DNA from: Alcanivoracaceae bacterium
Lineage (GTDB): Bacteria > Pseudomonadota > Gammaproteobacteria > Pseudomonadales > Alcanivoracaceae
Length of the DNA stretch: 64,000 bases
Reading direction: 5' to 3'
Assembly: GCA_029210325.1 (NCBI GenBank)
Contig: JARGPU010000006.1
Span: 1-64,000, forward strand
Of the stretch, positions 35,711-44,135 are shown in pieces. A program made the position numbers and the translations under genes. The notes beneath the pieces were generated by a model. The model was not told the DNA's origin, did no database searches, and was given only the letters and a program-made list of their open reading frames with translations. Position 1 is the stretch's first letter. Each line of letters starts with the position of its first letter.

Positions 35711-36523
35711 ATGACCTCACCCGGATACCGTGGTCGGTTTGCCCCAACCCCCTCCGGCCCGCTGCACCTTGGCTCGCTGGTCATGGCGCTGGCCAGCTGG
35801 CTGGATGCTCGCCGGCAGCAGGGCGAGTGGCTGGTGCGCATTGACGATATTGACCCGCCCAGAGAAACGCCCGGCGCAGCGGACACGATTCTACGTCAGC
35901 TGGAGGCCTTTGCTCTGTACTGGGATGGCCCGGTGCACTATCAAAGCCAGCACCACGAAGCCTATCGGGCAGCTGTGCAGCAACTGCTGCTGCAAGGTGA
36001 TGCATTTTACTGCCGCCTATCGCGAAAAGATCTGGCTGCATTAAACAACCTGCACCCGGGCAAACATCTTGCGGTTAGCTCTTCGAGAGATGCCAGTGTG
36101 CGATTGTCCATACCTGCCGAGCCACTGTGCTTTGATGACCGCTTTCAGGGCAGACAGTGTTTCCGGCTCGACCAGCAGGAAGGCGCTTTCGTTATCCGTC
36201 GCCGCGACGGCCTGTTCGCCTACCAACTCGCCTGCGCCGTGGATGATGCTGACATGGCCGTTACCGATGTAATCCGGGGCATGGACCTACTTGAGTCCAC
36301 CCCGCGACAGATGCATGTTCTTAACTGCCTGCAGCAGCCAGCACCACGCTATGGCCATCTGCCGGTGGTGCTTGATAAAAACGGCGACAAACTTTCCAAG
36401 TCTTCCGGTGCAGCAGCGATCAAACCCGATCAGGCCCCTGTGGCGCTGCAACGAGCACTCGCACATCTGGGCATAAAAGTGGAGATAGACAGCCCGGAGC
36501 AGATGCTGCTGGCCGCCCTCTAG
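35711..36523 (+). CDS. gluQ: Glutamyl-Q tRNA(Asp) synthetase
   Basis: 270-residue paralogue of the GluRS catalytic core that attaches glutamate to the queuosine of tRNA-Asp. Class I signatures are APTPSGPLHLGSL and KLSKSSG, with no anticodon-binding domain, as expected. The usual zinc site (CxC...Y...C after the catalytic insertion) appears degenerate: only one cysteine (FYCRLSRKDL) is left. ATG 35711 has GGAG six bases upstream. Follows dksA as in E. coli and Pseudomonas. Confidence 0.94.
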   Translation: MTSPGYRGRFAPTPSGPLHLGSLVMALASWLDARRQQGEWLVRIDDIDPPRETPGAADTILRQLEAFALYWDGPVHYQSQHHEAYRAAVQQLLLQGDAFYCRLSRKDLAALNNLHPGKHLAVSSSRDASVRLSIPAEPLCFDDRFQGRQCFRLDQQEGAFVIRRRDGLFAYQLACAVDDADMAVTDVIRGMDLLESTPRQMHVLNCLQQPAPRYGHLPVVLDKNGDKLSKSSGAAAIKPDQAPVALQRALAHLGIKVEIDSPEQMLLAAL

Positions 36524-36608
36524 TCGCAGCGATGGCCTGAGTAACCCTGCGCCTACAAAATCTCCGGCAGTGCGTTTACCATGCCAGAACCCTGTTACGG
36601 ATACCCCG

Positions 36609-36785
36609 ATGTATACCGATCGCCTGCTGATCATTTTTATTCTCGGCACCTACCTGCTGTCACCAGCCATTATTGAGTGGTGGAGTGACGGCGGAAGAGC
36701 TTGGTTTCGCCCGTTTCTGGTGTGGATGCTATTGATCGGATTGAGCTACTGGATTGGCCGCAGCCGGGACTTCGATGGACTTTAA
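36609..36785 (+). CDS. cbrX: Small membrane protein CbrX-like
   Basis: 58 residues with two hydrophobic helices (LLIIFILGTYLLSPAII and FLVWMLLIGLSYWI). It immediately precedes cbrA and overlaps it by 11 bases. In Pseudomonas a small open reading frame, CbrX, occupies this position and is translationally coupled to cbrA. Sequence similarity cannot be checked here; the assignment rests on position, size, hydrophobicity and overlap. Its role is unknown, perhaps to set cbrA translation. Confidence 0.72.
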   Translation: MYTDRLLIIFILGTYLLSPAIIEWWSDGGRAWFRPFLVWMLLIGLSYWIGRSRDFDGL

Positions 36786-39732
36786 TTTCTACTTTCTGCT
36801 GGCCCTGGCTGCCGGCTACCTGTTTTTCCTGTTTCTGGTGGCATGGATCACCGACCGTGGCTGGCTGCCAGCCAGGCTGGTGCGCCACCCTGTGGTGTAT
36901 GTGTTTTCCCTGGGAGTTTACTGCAGTGCCTGGGCGATTTACGGCAGCGTTGGCTACGCCTATCAATATGGCTACAACTATCTGGCCTACTTTCTCGGCA
37001 TTTCTGGCGTGTTTCTGCTGGCGCCTATCTTGCTGGCCCCAATTCTGCGCCTGACCACCACCTATCAGCTCGGCTCTCTGGCCGACCTGTTTGCATTTCG
37101 CTATCGCAGCCGCGCAGCCGGGGCGCTAACCACCCTGATCATGCTGGTCAGCATGCTGCCGCTGCTAGCCATGCAGATTAAAGCAGTGTCCGAGTCAGTG
37201 GTAATTATGAGCGGCGACTCCCAACCGCTGGATGTCGCCATCTGGTTCTGCATGCTACTGACTCTGTTCGCTATTTTGTTTGGTGCCCGCCACGCCACCG
37301 CCCGAGAGAAGCACGAGGGCCTAGTGGTAGCGATGGCGACGGAATCACTGATTAAACTGGTCGCCTTTGTTGGCGTAGCACTGATTGGTCTGTTTGGCGT
37401 GTTTGACGGACCCAGCGGCCTCAACGAGTGGCTTGACCAGCACCCGGAAATGCTCGCCCGGCTGTACTTCCCGCTGCAAGACGGCACATGGCACAGCCTG
37501 ATTCTGGCGTTCTTTGTCTCTGCCGTAGTCATGCCACACATGTTTCATATGGCGTTTGCTGAAAACCTCAACCCGCGCGCGCTGGTCACCGCCAGCTGGG
37601 CAGTGCCAACAATGTTGTTGGTGATGGCCATCTGTGTGCCGGTAATCCTCTGGGCGGCCATGGCTAAAGACGTCGCCACGCCGGCGGATTATTTTGCCCT
37701 CGGCCTGAGCAGCCGATTTGGTGGGCAAGGCGCCCTACTGGCTTACATTGCCGGCCTGGCAGGCGCCACCGGCATGCTCATCGTTGCCACGCTAGCGCTG
37801 TCAGGTATGACTCTGCACCATCTGGTTCTGCCTCTGCGCCGGCCGGAGCCGGGAGAAGATCTCTACCGCTGGCTGCTTTGGGCCAGACGCATTTTGATTG
37901 TCGCAATTATTGGCTTGGCCTACCTGTTTTACTCCTGGGTCGGCCACCGCCACAGCCTGACAACTCTGGGTGTAATGTCGTTTGTCGCCACCTTGCAGTT
38001 TGTTCCCGGGCTGGTAGGCACACTGTTCTGGCCCGGGGGTAACCGCCGCGGAGTGCTAGCGGGCCTGGTGATCGGCTCCTCACTCTGGTTACTGCTGCTG
38101 GTGCTACCTGCGCTATCACCAGTCTGGCACTGGACCGCACTTTCCGAATTTCTCGGCCTGCGCTTTGCCAGCCCTGTTGACCAATGGCATACCATCGCAT
38201 TGATGTCTGTGGGAGCCAACGGCGCCGTGTTTGCGGTTATCTCCCTGCTCACTACCGCCAGCAGCGCCGAGCAGAATGCTGCCCAGACATGTGCGGTTGA
38301 TAGCCTGCGCCGCCCTTATCGCTGGAAGCTGGAGTCCAGCAATGTGGACGATTTTATCGGCTCACTGACAGCCCCCCTCGGCCCAGTCACCGCCGAACGG
38401 GAAATTGAGCTGGCCCTGCGTGATCTTGGCCTGAGCCGCAATGAAACCCGCCCCTACGCCCTGCGACGCCTGCGCGATCAACTGGAGACCAACCTGTCCG
38501 GCCTACTCGGCCCCTCAGTTGCTCATCAGCTTGTCGACGATCACCTTCCGTATAAGGCCCAGGGCGACGAAGAGAGCAACGAAGACATTCAGTTTATCGA
38601 GTCGCGTCTAGAGCAGTATCGCAGCCGCCTTTCTGGCCTTGCCGCCGAGCTCGACAGCCTGCGTCGTTTCCATCGGCAGACCCTGCTGGAACTGCCCATG
38701 GGGGTTGTCTCACTGGGTGCCGACGGCGAGATTATCGGCTGGAATCTGGCCATGGAGAAACTTACTGGCATCTCCGGCCAACGCATGACTGGCTCGCGTC
38801 TGGCAAATTTACCCAGCAACTGGCGCGAGCCTCTGCTGCGCTTTGCCACCGGGCCGGTACAGCATATGCCGCAACAGGAAATTGCCATTCGTGGTGTCAA
38901 CCGCTGGCTTAGCCTGCACAAGTCACGGGTGCATGAGTCGATTCACGGCGAACGGGACGCCGGTCAAGTTATCGTTGTTGAGGACATTACTGAGATTCGC
39001 GCATTGGAACTACGTGCTGCGCATAACGAACGCCTTGCCTCCATTGGCCGACTGGCAGCAGGGGTTGCCCATGAAATCGGCAACCCGGTGACAGCTATTG
39101 CCTGCCTGACGCAAAATATGGCGCTTGGCGCAACGGATGAGGAATTGCAACAAGGTACCGAGCAGATTCTGGAGCAAACCCGTCGCATCAGTCGTATCGT
39201 GGAATCCCTGGTAACCTTCAGCCATAGCGGTCAGCTGCCGCAGCAGCATCACTTGCCAGTGGATATTCATGACAGTGCGGCCGAAGCCATCGCCCTGCTA
39301 GCCATGGATCCGGACCGTCGCCAACAGCGATTTGTCAACGACTGCACCACCGGTCTGAAAGTGTCTGGCGATCCGCAGCGATTACTGCAGGTGTTTGTTA
39401 ACCTGTTTGCCAACGCTGCAGATGCCAGCCCCGACAACCAGCCAGTACGCATTACTACCAAAGCGCAGGACGGCCATGTGGAAGTCAATATTGAAGACCA
39501 CGGCCATGGCATCCCGGCAGCCCTGCTTGATACCCTGTTCGAACCCTTCGTGACCAGCAAGCCACCTGGCCGCGGAACCGGACTGGGACTGGCGCTGGTA
39601 TACAGCATCATTGAGGATCACAGCGGCAGCATTCGGGCAGAGAGCCCGATTGAGGGTGATCATGGCACCCGCTTTGTTATCAGACTGCCCGCCGTCGCGG
39701 CAGACACGGCAAGTAACGGGATCACCGCATGA
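36775..39732 (+). CDS. cbrA: Sensor histidine kinase CbrA with SLC5-transporter domain
   Basis: 985 residues, close to the P. aeruginosa length. Residues about 1-500 form a sodium/solute symporter-like (SLC5) membrane domain with about 13 helices. A STAC-like linker, a coiled coil and a PAS domain (about 630-745) follow, then HisKA with H766 in GVAHEIGNP, and a HATPase (NLFANAADAS, DHGHGIP, GRGTGLGLALV). It senses carbon/nitrogen status and histidine uptake and phosphorylates CbrB. The start at ATG 36775 fits the family. Ends overlapping cbrB by four bases. Confidence 0.93.
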   Translation: MDFNFYFLLALAAGYLFFLFLVAWITDRGWLPARLVRHPVVYVFSLGVYCSAWAIYGSVGYAYQYGYNYLAYFLGISGVFLLAPILLAPILRLTTTYQLGSLADLFAFRYRSRAAGALTTLIMLVSMLPLLAMQIKAVSESVVIMSGDSQPLDVAIWFCMLLTLFAILFGARHATAREKHEGLVVAMATESLIKLVAFVGVALIGLFGVFDGPSGLNEWLDQHPEMLARLYFPLQDGTWHSLILAFFVSAVVMPHMFHMAFAENLNPRALVTASWAVPTMLLVMAICVPVILWAAMAKDVATPADYFALGLSSRFGGQGALLAYIAGLAGATGMLIVATLALSGMTLHHLVLPLRRPEPGEDLYRWLLWARRILIVAIIGLAYLFYSWVGHRHSLTTLGVMSFVATLQFVPGLVGTLFWPGGNRRGVLAGLVIGSSLWLLLLVLPALSPVWHWTALSEFLGLRFASPVDQWHTIALMSVGANGAVFAVISLLTTASSAEQNAAQTCAVDSLRRPYRWKLESSNVDDFIGSLTAPLGPVTAEREIELALRDLGLSRNETRPYALRRLRDQLETNLSGLLGPSVAHQLVDDHLPYKAQGDEESNEDIQFIESRLEQYRSRLSGLAAELDSLRRFHRQTLLELPMGVVSLGADGEIIGWNLAMEKLTGISGQRMTGSRLANLPSNWREPLLRFATGPVQHMPQQEIAIRGVNRWLSLHKSRVHESIHGERDAGQVIVVEDITEIRALELRAAHNERLASIGRLAAGVAHEIGNPVTAIACLTQNMALGATDEELQQGTEQILEQTRRISRIVESLVTFSHSGQLPQQHHLPVDIHDSAAEAIALLAMDPDRRQQRFVNDCTTGLKVSGDPQRLLQVFVNLFANAADASPDNQPVRITTKAQDGHVEVNIEDHGHGIPAALLDTLFEPFVTSKPPGRGTGLGLALVYSIIEDHSGSIRAESPIEGDHGTRFVIRLPAVAADTASNGITA

Positions 39733-41072
39733 GTCATGTTCTGATTGTTGAAGATGAGCCGGTCATTCGCGGCGCACTGCGCAAATTACTTGAGCGCCAC
39801 GATCATAGCGTTGTCGAGGCCGAATCTGTGGAGCAGGCGGACGATCACGACCTGCAAGATTTCGATTTAATCATCAGTGATCTGCGACTGCCCGGCGCGC
39901 CCGGCACTAATCTTATCCTGCAGGCCAAACCGACTCCGGTGCTGATCATGACCAGCTACGCCAGCCTGCGCTCCGCCGTCGACGCGATGAAACTGGGCGC
40001 GGTGGACTACATTGCCAAACCTTTCGATCACGACGAGATGGTCATGGCGGTAAGCCGCATCCTTAAGGAGCGTGTCCTTAGGCGGGGCCATGATGTCCTG
40101 CGAGCGGATCTGGAGCAGCGCTACCCGGTCAGCGATATGGTTGGCGAGAGCCCGGTTATGCAGCAACTGGTACAACAGTTAGAGCGCATTGCCGCTACCG
40201 ATAGCAGCGTGCTGATCTGTGGCGAATCCGGCACTGGCAAGGAACTGGTAGCACGAACCCTGCATGACCGCAGCGAACGTAATCGCGGGCCCATGGTGTC
40301 AGTAAACTGCGCGGCCTTGGCCAGCGAGGAGCTGGAGCAACAATTATTCGGTACCGAGCGTGATGGTAACAACGGCCACAGCCGTCGCGGACTGGCCGAG
40401 ACTGCCGATGGTGGCACACTGTTTCTTGATGAGATTGACGAGCTGTCCGGGCCGGCCCAGGGGCGTCTGCTGCAGCTCCTGGAAAGCCAGATGGTTCAGC
40501 GTCTCGGTGCAACGGATGCGCGCCGCATAGATACGCGGGTGGTTGGCGCCAGCCACCGCGACCTCTCCCGGCTGGCAACAGAAGGACACTTCCGCAAGGA
40601 CCTCTACTACCGCCTGCAGGTTATCCAGCTGGCGCTGCCGCCACTGCGCGAGCGCGGTGAAGATATCCTGCTACTAGCGGACAGCCTGCTGGAGCGCATC
40701 AGCGTGCGACTCAACCTGAAGACAGGCGGCTTTAGCACCGATGCTCGCCGGGCCATGAGCCACTACTCCTGGCCTGGCAATGTCCGCGAGCTCGAGAATG
40801 CCATTGAGCGCGCGGTGATTCTTGCAGACGGCCAGCCTATTGGTGCCGACTTGCTAGGCATTGACCTGTCTGTCGTGCCAACACGCACCTTCCAGGACCC
40901 TGCCGAAGACCTGTCACTAGAGGATTACTTCGCTCGCTTCGTCATGGAGAATCAGGATCACATGACAGAGACCGAGCTGGCCCGCAAGCTGGGCATCAGC
41001 CGCAAGTGCCTGTGGGAACGCCGCCAACGACTTGGCATTCCGCGCAGCCGCAACAGTTCAACGGGTAGCTAA
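39729..41072 (+). CDS. cbrB: NtrC-family response regulator CbrB, lacking the GAFTGA loop
   Basis: 447 residues: receiver domain (phospho-acceptor D51 in LIISDLRLPGAPG), AAA+ ATPase with Walker A GESGTGKE (165-172) and Walker B GGTLFLDEIDEL, arginine fingers, and a Fis-type helix-turn-helix (TETELARKLGISRKCLWERRQRLG). Where sigma-54 activators have GAFTGA, this protein reads DGNNGH (212-217), two residues shorter overall in that loop. It may therefore not remodel sigma-54 holoenzyme and may act on sigma-70 promoters, as do other GAFTGA-less NtrC relatives. The D-x-D and ATPase residues seem intact. Confidence 0.93.
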   Translation: MSHVLIVEDEPVIRGALRKLLERHDHSVVEAESVEQADDHDLQDFDLIISDLRLPGAPGTNLILQAKPTPVLIMTSYASLRSAVDAMKLGAVDYIAKPFDHDEMVMAVSRILKERVLRRGHDVLRADLEQRYPVSDMVGESPVMQQLVQQLERIAATDSSVLICGESGTGKELVARTLHDRSERNRGPMVSVNCAALASEELEQQLFGTERDGNNGHSRRGLAETADGGTLFLDEIDELSGPAQGRLLQLLESQMVQRLGATDARRIDTRVVGASHRDLSRLATEGHFRKDLYYRLQVIQLALPPLRERGEDILLLADSLLERISVRLNLKTGGFSTDARRAMSHYSWPGNVRELENAIERAVILADGQPIGADLLGIDLSVVPTRTFQDPAEDLSLEDYFARFVMENQDHMTETELARKLGISRKCLWERRQRLGIPRSRNSSTGS

Positions 41073-41083
41073 CCAGCGTCAGA

Positions 41084-41100
41084 CGTAACCGAAGTGTTAC
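41084..41100. promoter_or_regulatory. Possible CbrB binding dyad upstream of the CrcZ-like RNA
   Basis: GTAAC (41085-41089) and GTTAC (41096-41100) form an inverted repeat six bases apart, right after the cbrB stop; the right half reads TGTTAC. As I remember it, the Pseudomonas CbrB recognition element is built on TGTTAC. The site lies about 100 bases before the likely 5' end of the small RNA. A further AT-rich dyad (AAAACA...TGTTGTTTT) is at 41156-41180. Confidence 0.4.
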
Positions 41101-41198
41101 CGTCCTACACAGAAAGTAAGTATGCGTATTGAGGGGTATTGCCCCGATTTGCGAAAAAAAACATAACCTGTTGTTTTTTATATACTTATGCTGTCATT

Positions 41199-41434
41199 GC
41201 AAAGACCAGCGCAGGGCGGCACCATAACTTCCAAGCCGGCTAACAATAAAAAACGGCGATGTGGCTCCCGGGTCAAATAATAAAAAGCCGGCAGAAATAA
41301 CAAAAACAACAGTTCTACGAGCCAATACAGCATGGTCAGCCAAACTGGCGGACCGAAGGCAAAACCAGAAAACGAAAAACAATAACAATAGAATCAGCGC
41401 AATAGGGATCACAGCGGAGCTGTGGTCCCTTTTT
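41199..41434 (+). ncRNA. crcZ: CrcZ-like small RNA titrating Hfq/Crc (5' end approximate)
   Basis: Lies between cbrB and pcnB, the exact locus of CrcZ in Pseudomonas. The plus strand has A-rich motifs matching the Crc/Hfq recognition AAYAAYAA exactly at 41242, 41276, 41296, 41378 and 41381, plus near-matches at 41305 and 41384. These are separated by short GC-rich stems; AAGCCGGC occurs twice (41233, 41285). It ends in a strong intrinsic terminator. No open reading frame is plausible. The 5' end is guessed from TATGCT (41187-41192); no sigma-54 -24/-12 element (GG-N10-GC with TTGC) is present. CrcZ sequesters Hfq-Crc and so relieves carbon-catabolite repression. Confidence 0.78.
41405..41434 (+). 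terminator. Intrinsic terminator of the CrcZ-like RNA
   Basis: An 11-base-pair stem with one G-T wobble (GGGATCACAGC / GCTGTGGTCCC), a GGA loop and five T residues. Confidence 0.9.
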
Positions 41435-41553
41435 AATTTCCGGGCACCCGTTCCTGACTAATCGCCAGCTCAGAGTCATTGTCATTACCTGACTGTGCCG
41501 CGGCAGTGTTAACATCCACCGTTCCCATGACACCCGCAAGGTCATTTCGTTTC

Positions 41554-42933
41554 ATGCTTCGCAAGATTGCCAGTTACCTGACGCAACCTCTGGACTCTGT
41601 GACCAGGCTGCTGGGACGAAGTTCCAGTTCTGTCCTGCCGGTTCCAGAAATCCATTCCCGTGAGCATCACGACATCTCTCGCCGCGACATGAGTCGTGCT
41701 GCGCTGAATGTCCTGTACGGCCTGAACAAAGGTGGCTTTGAAGCCTACCTCGTCGGCGGCTGCCTCCGCGATATCCTTAACGGTGTGACACCCAAAGACT
41801 TCGACGTGGTCACCAACGCGAGACCAGAAGAAGTACAGAAACTGTTTCGTCGTGCCCGGGTTATTGGTCGTCGCTTCAAGATCGCCCATGTCTACTTTGG
41901 TCAGGATGTTATCGAAGTGGCCACCTTCCGCGCGCTGTCAGAGCCTGACGAGCGCGAGGAATCCGAGCATGGCATGATCCTGCGCGACAACATTTACGGC
42001 TCTATAGAAGAAGACGCACTGCGTCGCGACTTCACCCTCAACGCCCTGTATTACAACATTGAAAACTTTGCCCTGTACGATTTCATGGGCAGCCTTGACG
42101 ATATTCGTGAAAGGCGCATCCGCATCATCGGCGACCCGGAGCGACGCTATCGCGAAGATCCGGTGCGCATGCTACGTGCCGCACGCTTTGCCGCAAAGAT
42201 GCAGTTTGAGCTGGAACCGGAAACCGAAAAGCCGATTCATCAGCTCGGGTTGAGCCTGCATCAGGTGCCCGCACCGCGAATGTTTGATGAAGTGTTAAAA
42301 CTGTTTCTCACCGGGCACGCCCTTGCATCAATGAAATCCCTGCAGCAACTGGGCCTGCTTGAGATCCTGATACCGGAGTCCGGCAAGCACCTGCACGAGC
42401 CCGGCGTTGGCCCAGTGTGGCATAGCCTGATTGAGCAGGCCTGCATCAATACTGACAAACGAATTGCCGAGAATCGCCCGGTCACACCGGCGTTTCTATT
42501 TGCAGTGCTACTGTGGCCCGCAGTGGTCGCTCGCACAGAGAAACATATTGAACATGGCGTTCCTTTTGCACCGGCACGACAGAAAGCAGCTGGCCAGGTC
42601 ATACATAGCCAGAATGAAATTACCGCCATCCCAAAACGTTTTGCCCAAGTAATTCGGGAAATCTGGGACATACAGTTACGCCTCGATAAACGTCAGGGCC
42701 GACATGCCGAGGTTTTGGTTGCCGACACTCGGTTTCGGGCCGGCTACGACTTCCTTCTGCTGCGCGAACAGGCCGGCGAAATTGAACCTGGTCTGGGAGA
42801 CTGGTGGACCCGCTATCAAGAAGAGGATGAACACGGCCGCATGGAAATGGTGCGCCAGCTGGGCAAATCTGCAGCGCCGGCGAAGAAAAAAAGGCGCCGG
42901 CGGCGCAAGCCGGCTGGCTCCGGAAGCCAATGA
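41554..42933 (+). CDS. pcnB: Poly(A) polymerase I
   Basis: Adds 3' poly(A) tails to RNAs to promote decay. 459 residues of the class II nucleotidyltransferase family: LVGGCLRDILNG and KDFDVVT give the GG and DxD catalytic residues. The family's RRDFTLNALYYN and RYREDPVRMLRAARFAAK segments follow. The C-terminus is Arg/Lys-rich, as in other PcnB. The ATG 41554 (MLRKIASYLTQP) matches the Pseudomonas N-terminus; upstream in-frame starts lack SDs. Overlaps folK by four bases. Confidence 0.96.
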   Translation: MLRKIASYLTQPLDSVTRLLGRSSSSVLPVPEIHSREHHDISRRDMSRAALNVLYGLNKGGFEAYLVGGCLRDILNGVTPKDFDVVTNARPEEVQKLFRRARVIGRRFKIAHVYFGQDVIEVATFRALSEPDEREESEHGMILRDNIYGSIEEDALRRDFTLNALYYNIENFALYDFMGSLDDIRERRIRIIGDPERRYREDPVRMLRAARFAAKMQFELEPETEKPIHQLGLSLHQVPAPRMFDEVLKLFLTGHALASMKSLQQLGLLEILIPESGKHLHEPGVGPVWHSLIEQACINTDKRIAENRPVTPAFLFAVLLWPAVVARTEKHIEHGVPFAPARQKAAGQVIHSQNEITAIPKRFAQVIREIWDIQLRLDKRQGRHAEVLVADTRFRAGYDFLLLREQAGEIEPGLGDWWTRYQEEDEHGRMEMVRQLGKSAAPAKKKRRRRRKPAGSGSQ

Positions 42934-43433
42934 CCGACGCCTTTATTGGCCTCGGTAGTAATCTTGGCGACAGCGTAGCGTTGCTCAGTGAAGCGCGCAT
43001 CGCCATTGACCAACTAGCTGGCTGCTGTATTGTCGCAGCGTCCTCCCTGTATCGCAGCGCACCGGTCGGCCCTCAGGATCAACCTGACTATTTTAATGCG
43101 GTGCTGCTCATCGACACATCCATGAGCGCACCCGCCCTGCTCGCTGCTTTACAACATCTTGAACAACAGGCCGGCCGAGTGCGTGTACGCCACTGGGGCG
43201 AGCGCACACTTGATCTGGACATTCTGCTGTACGGCGGACAAGTCATTAATCAGACCAATCTGCAAATACCCCACCCGCGCCTGACAGAACGAGCCTTCGT
43301 GCTCAAGCCGTTACTGGAAATATCCAGCCACCTGACATTACCTGACGGCCAATCACTGGCAGCAAGTTGCGCCGCCACCGCGGACCAGCCAATCTGCCTG
43401 CATAACGATAGCCGCTGGAGCGTCGTCCCGTGA
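42930..43433 (+). CDS. folK: HPPK: 2-amino-4-hydroxy-6-hydroxymethyldihydropteridine pyrophosphokinase
   Basis: Transfers pyrophosphate to 6-hydroxymethyl-dihydropterin for folate synthesis. 167 residues with IGLGSNLGD, the substrate loop and RTLDLDILLYG plus IPHPRLTERAFVLKPL. ATGA and GTGA overlaps join it to pcnB and the downstream kinase. The next folate step, folP, is about 18 kb away in this window. Confidence 0.97.
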   Translation: MTDAFIGLGSNLGDSVALLSEARIAIDQLAGCCIVAASSLYRSAPVGPQDQPDYFNAVLLIDTSMSAPALLAALQHLEQQAGRVRVRHWGERTLDLDILLYGGQVINQTNLQIPHPRLTERAFVLKPLLEISSHLTLPDGQSLAASCAATADQPICLHNDSRWSVVP

Positions 43434-44098
43434 GTGAACTGATACCCCCGGATGTGAAGCCACCTCGATATATCGTTGTCGAAGGCCCCATTGGCGTTGG
43501 CAAGACCTCACTGGCACGCAAACTGGCGATGACGTTTAACGTGGAAATGCTGTTGGAGCAGGCGGAGGAAAATCCGTTTCTGGCGCGCTTTTATCAATCC
43601 CCCAGTCAGTATGCCCTGCAGACCCAGCTGTTTTTTCTGTTCCAGCGCACCGAGCAGGTACGGGCACTGGCACAGAACGAGTTGTTCAGCCCGGTCCGGG
43701 TCAGTGATTTCCTGCTACAAAAGGACCGGTTGTTTGCAGAGCTGAATCTGGATCAGGATGAGTTCACACTTTACGACAATGTATACCGGCATCTTGCCCC
43801 ACAGACACCCAAGCCTGATCTGGTGATCTACCTGCAGGCTCCCAGCCAGGTACTGCTGCAGCGCATCCAGCGTCGCGGTCTCAGCCATGAGAAATCAATC
43901 AGTGCTGACTATCTGAACCGTCTTAACGAAGCCTATGCCCGCTTTTTTCATTTTTACGATGAGGCGCCGCTACTAATCGTCAATGCTGCAGATATTGACC
44001 CGATCCACCGCGATGATGACTATGCGCAGTTACTGCGCCGGGTGCTGGACATCCGCTCCGGCCGGCACTACTTTAACCCGCGCTCGCTGGCCGACTGA
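43430..44098 (+). CDS. Deoxynucleoside kinase-family protein
   Basis: 222 residues. P-loop EGPIGVGKTS, the VSDFLLQKDRLFAELNLDQDE segment, YLQAPSQVLLQRIQRRG (LID arginines) and YLNRLNEAY fit the deoxyadenosine/deoxyguanosine kinase (dNK) family. It would phosphorylate a deoxynucleoside for salvage. It starts at GTG 43430, overlapping the folK stop (GTGA), and is followed 37 bases later by panB. P. aeruginosa, as I recall, has folK-panB without it. The specificity is unknown. Confidence 0.85.
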   Translation: MSELIPPDVKPPRYIVVEGPIGVGKTSLARKLAMTFNVEMLLEQAEENPFLARFYQSPSQYALQTQLFFLFQRTEQVRALAQNELFSPVRVSDFLLQKDRLFAELNLDQDEFTLYDNVYRHLAPQTPKPDLVIYLQAPSQVLLQRIQRRGLSHEKSISADYLNRLNEAYARFFHFYDEAPLLIVNAADIDPIHRDDDYAQLLRRVLDIRSGRHYFNPRSLAD

Positions 44099-44135
44099 CC
44101 TGCCAGCAGCCAGCTGACTCACCGGAGACCAGACC

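Noticed and set aside
41133-41145. GGGG-TATTG-CCCC hairpin as a cbrB terminator
   Set aside because: The stem is only four base pairs and is followed by GATTTGCGAAAA rather than a T run.
41101-41200. Sigma-54 promoter for the CrcZ-like RNA
   Set aside because: I looked for GG-N10-GC with a TTGC -12 on the plus strand through this interval; every TTGC or GC candidate had TT, TA or AG at the -24 position.
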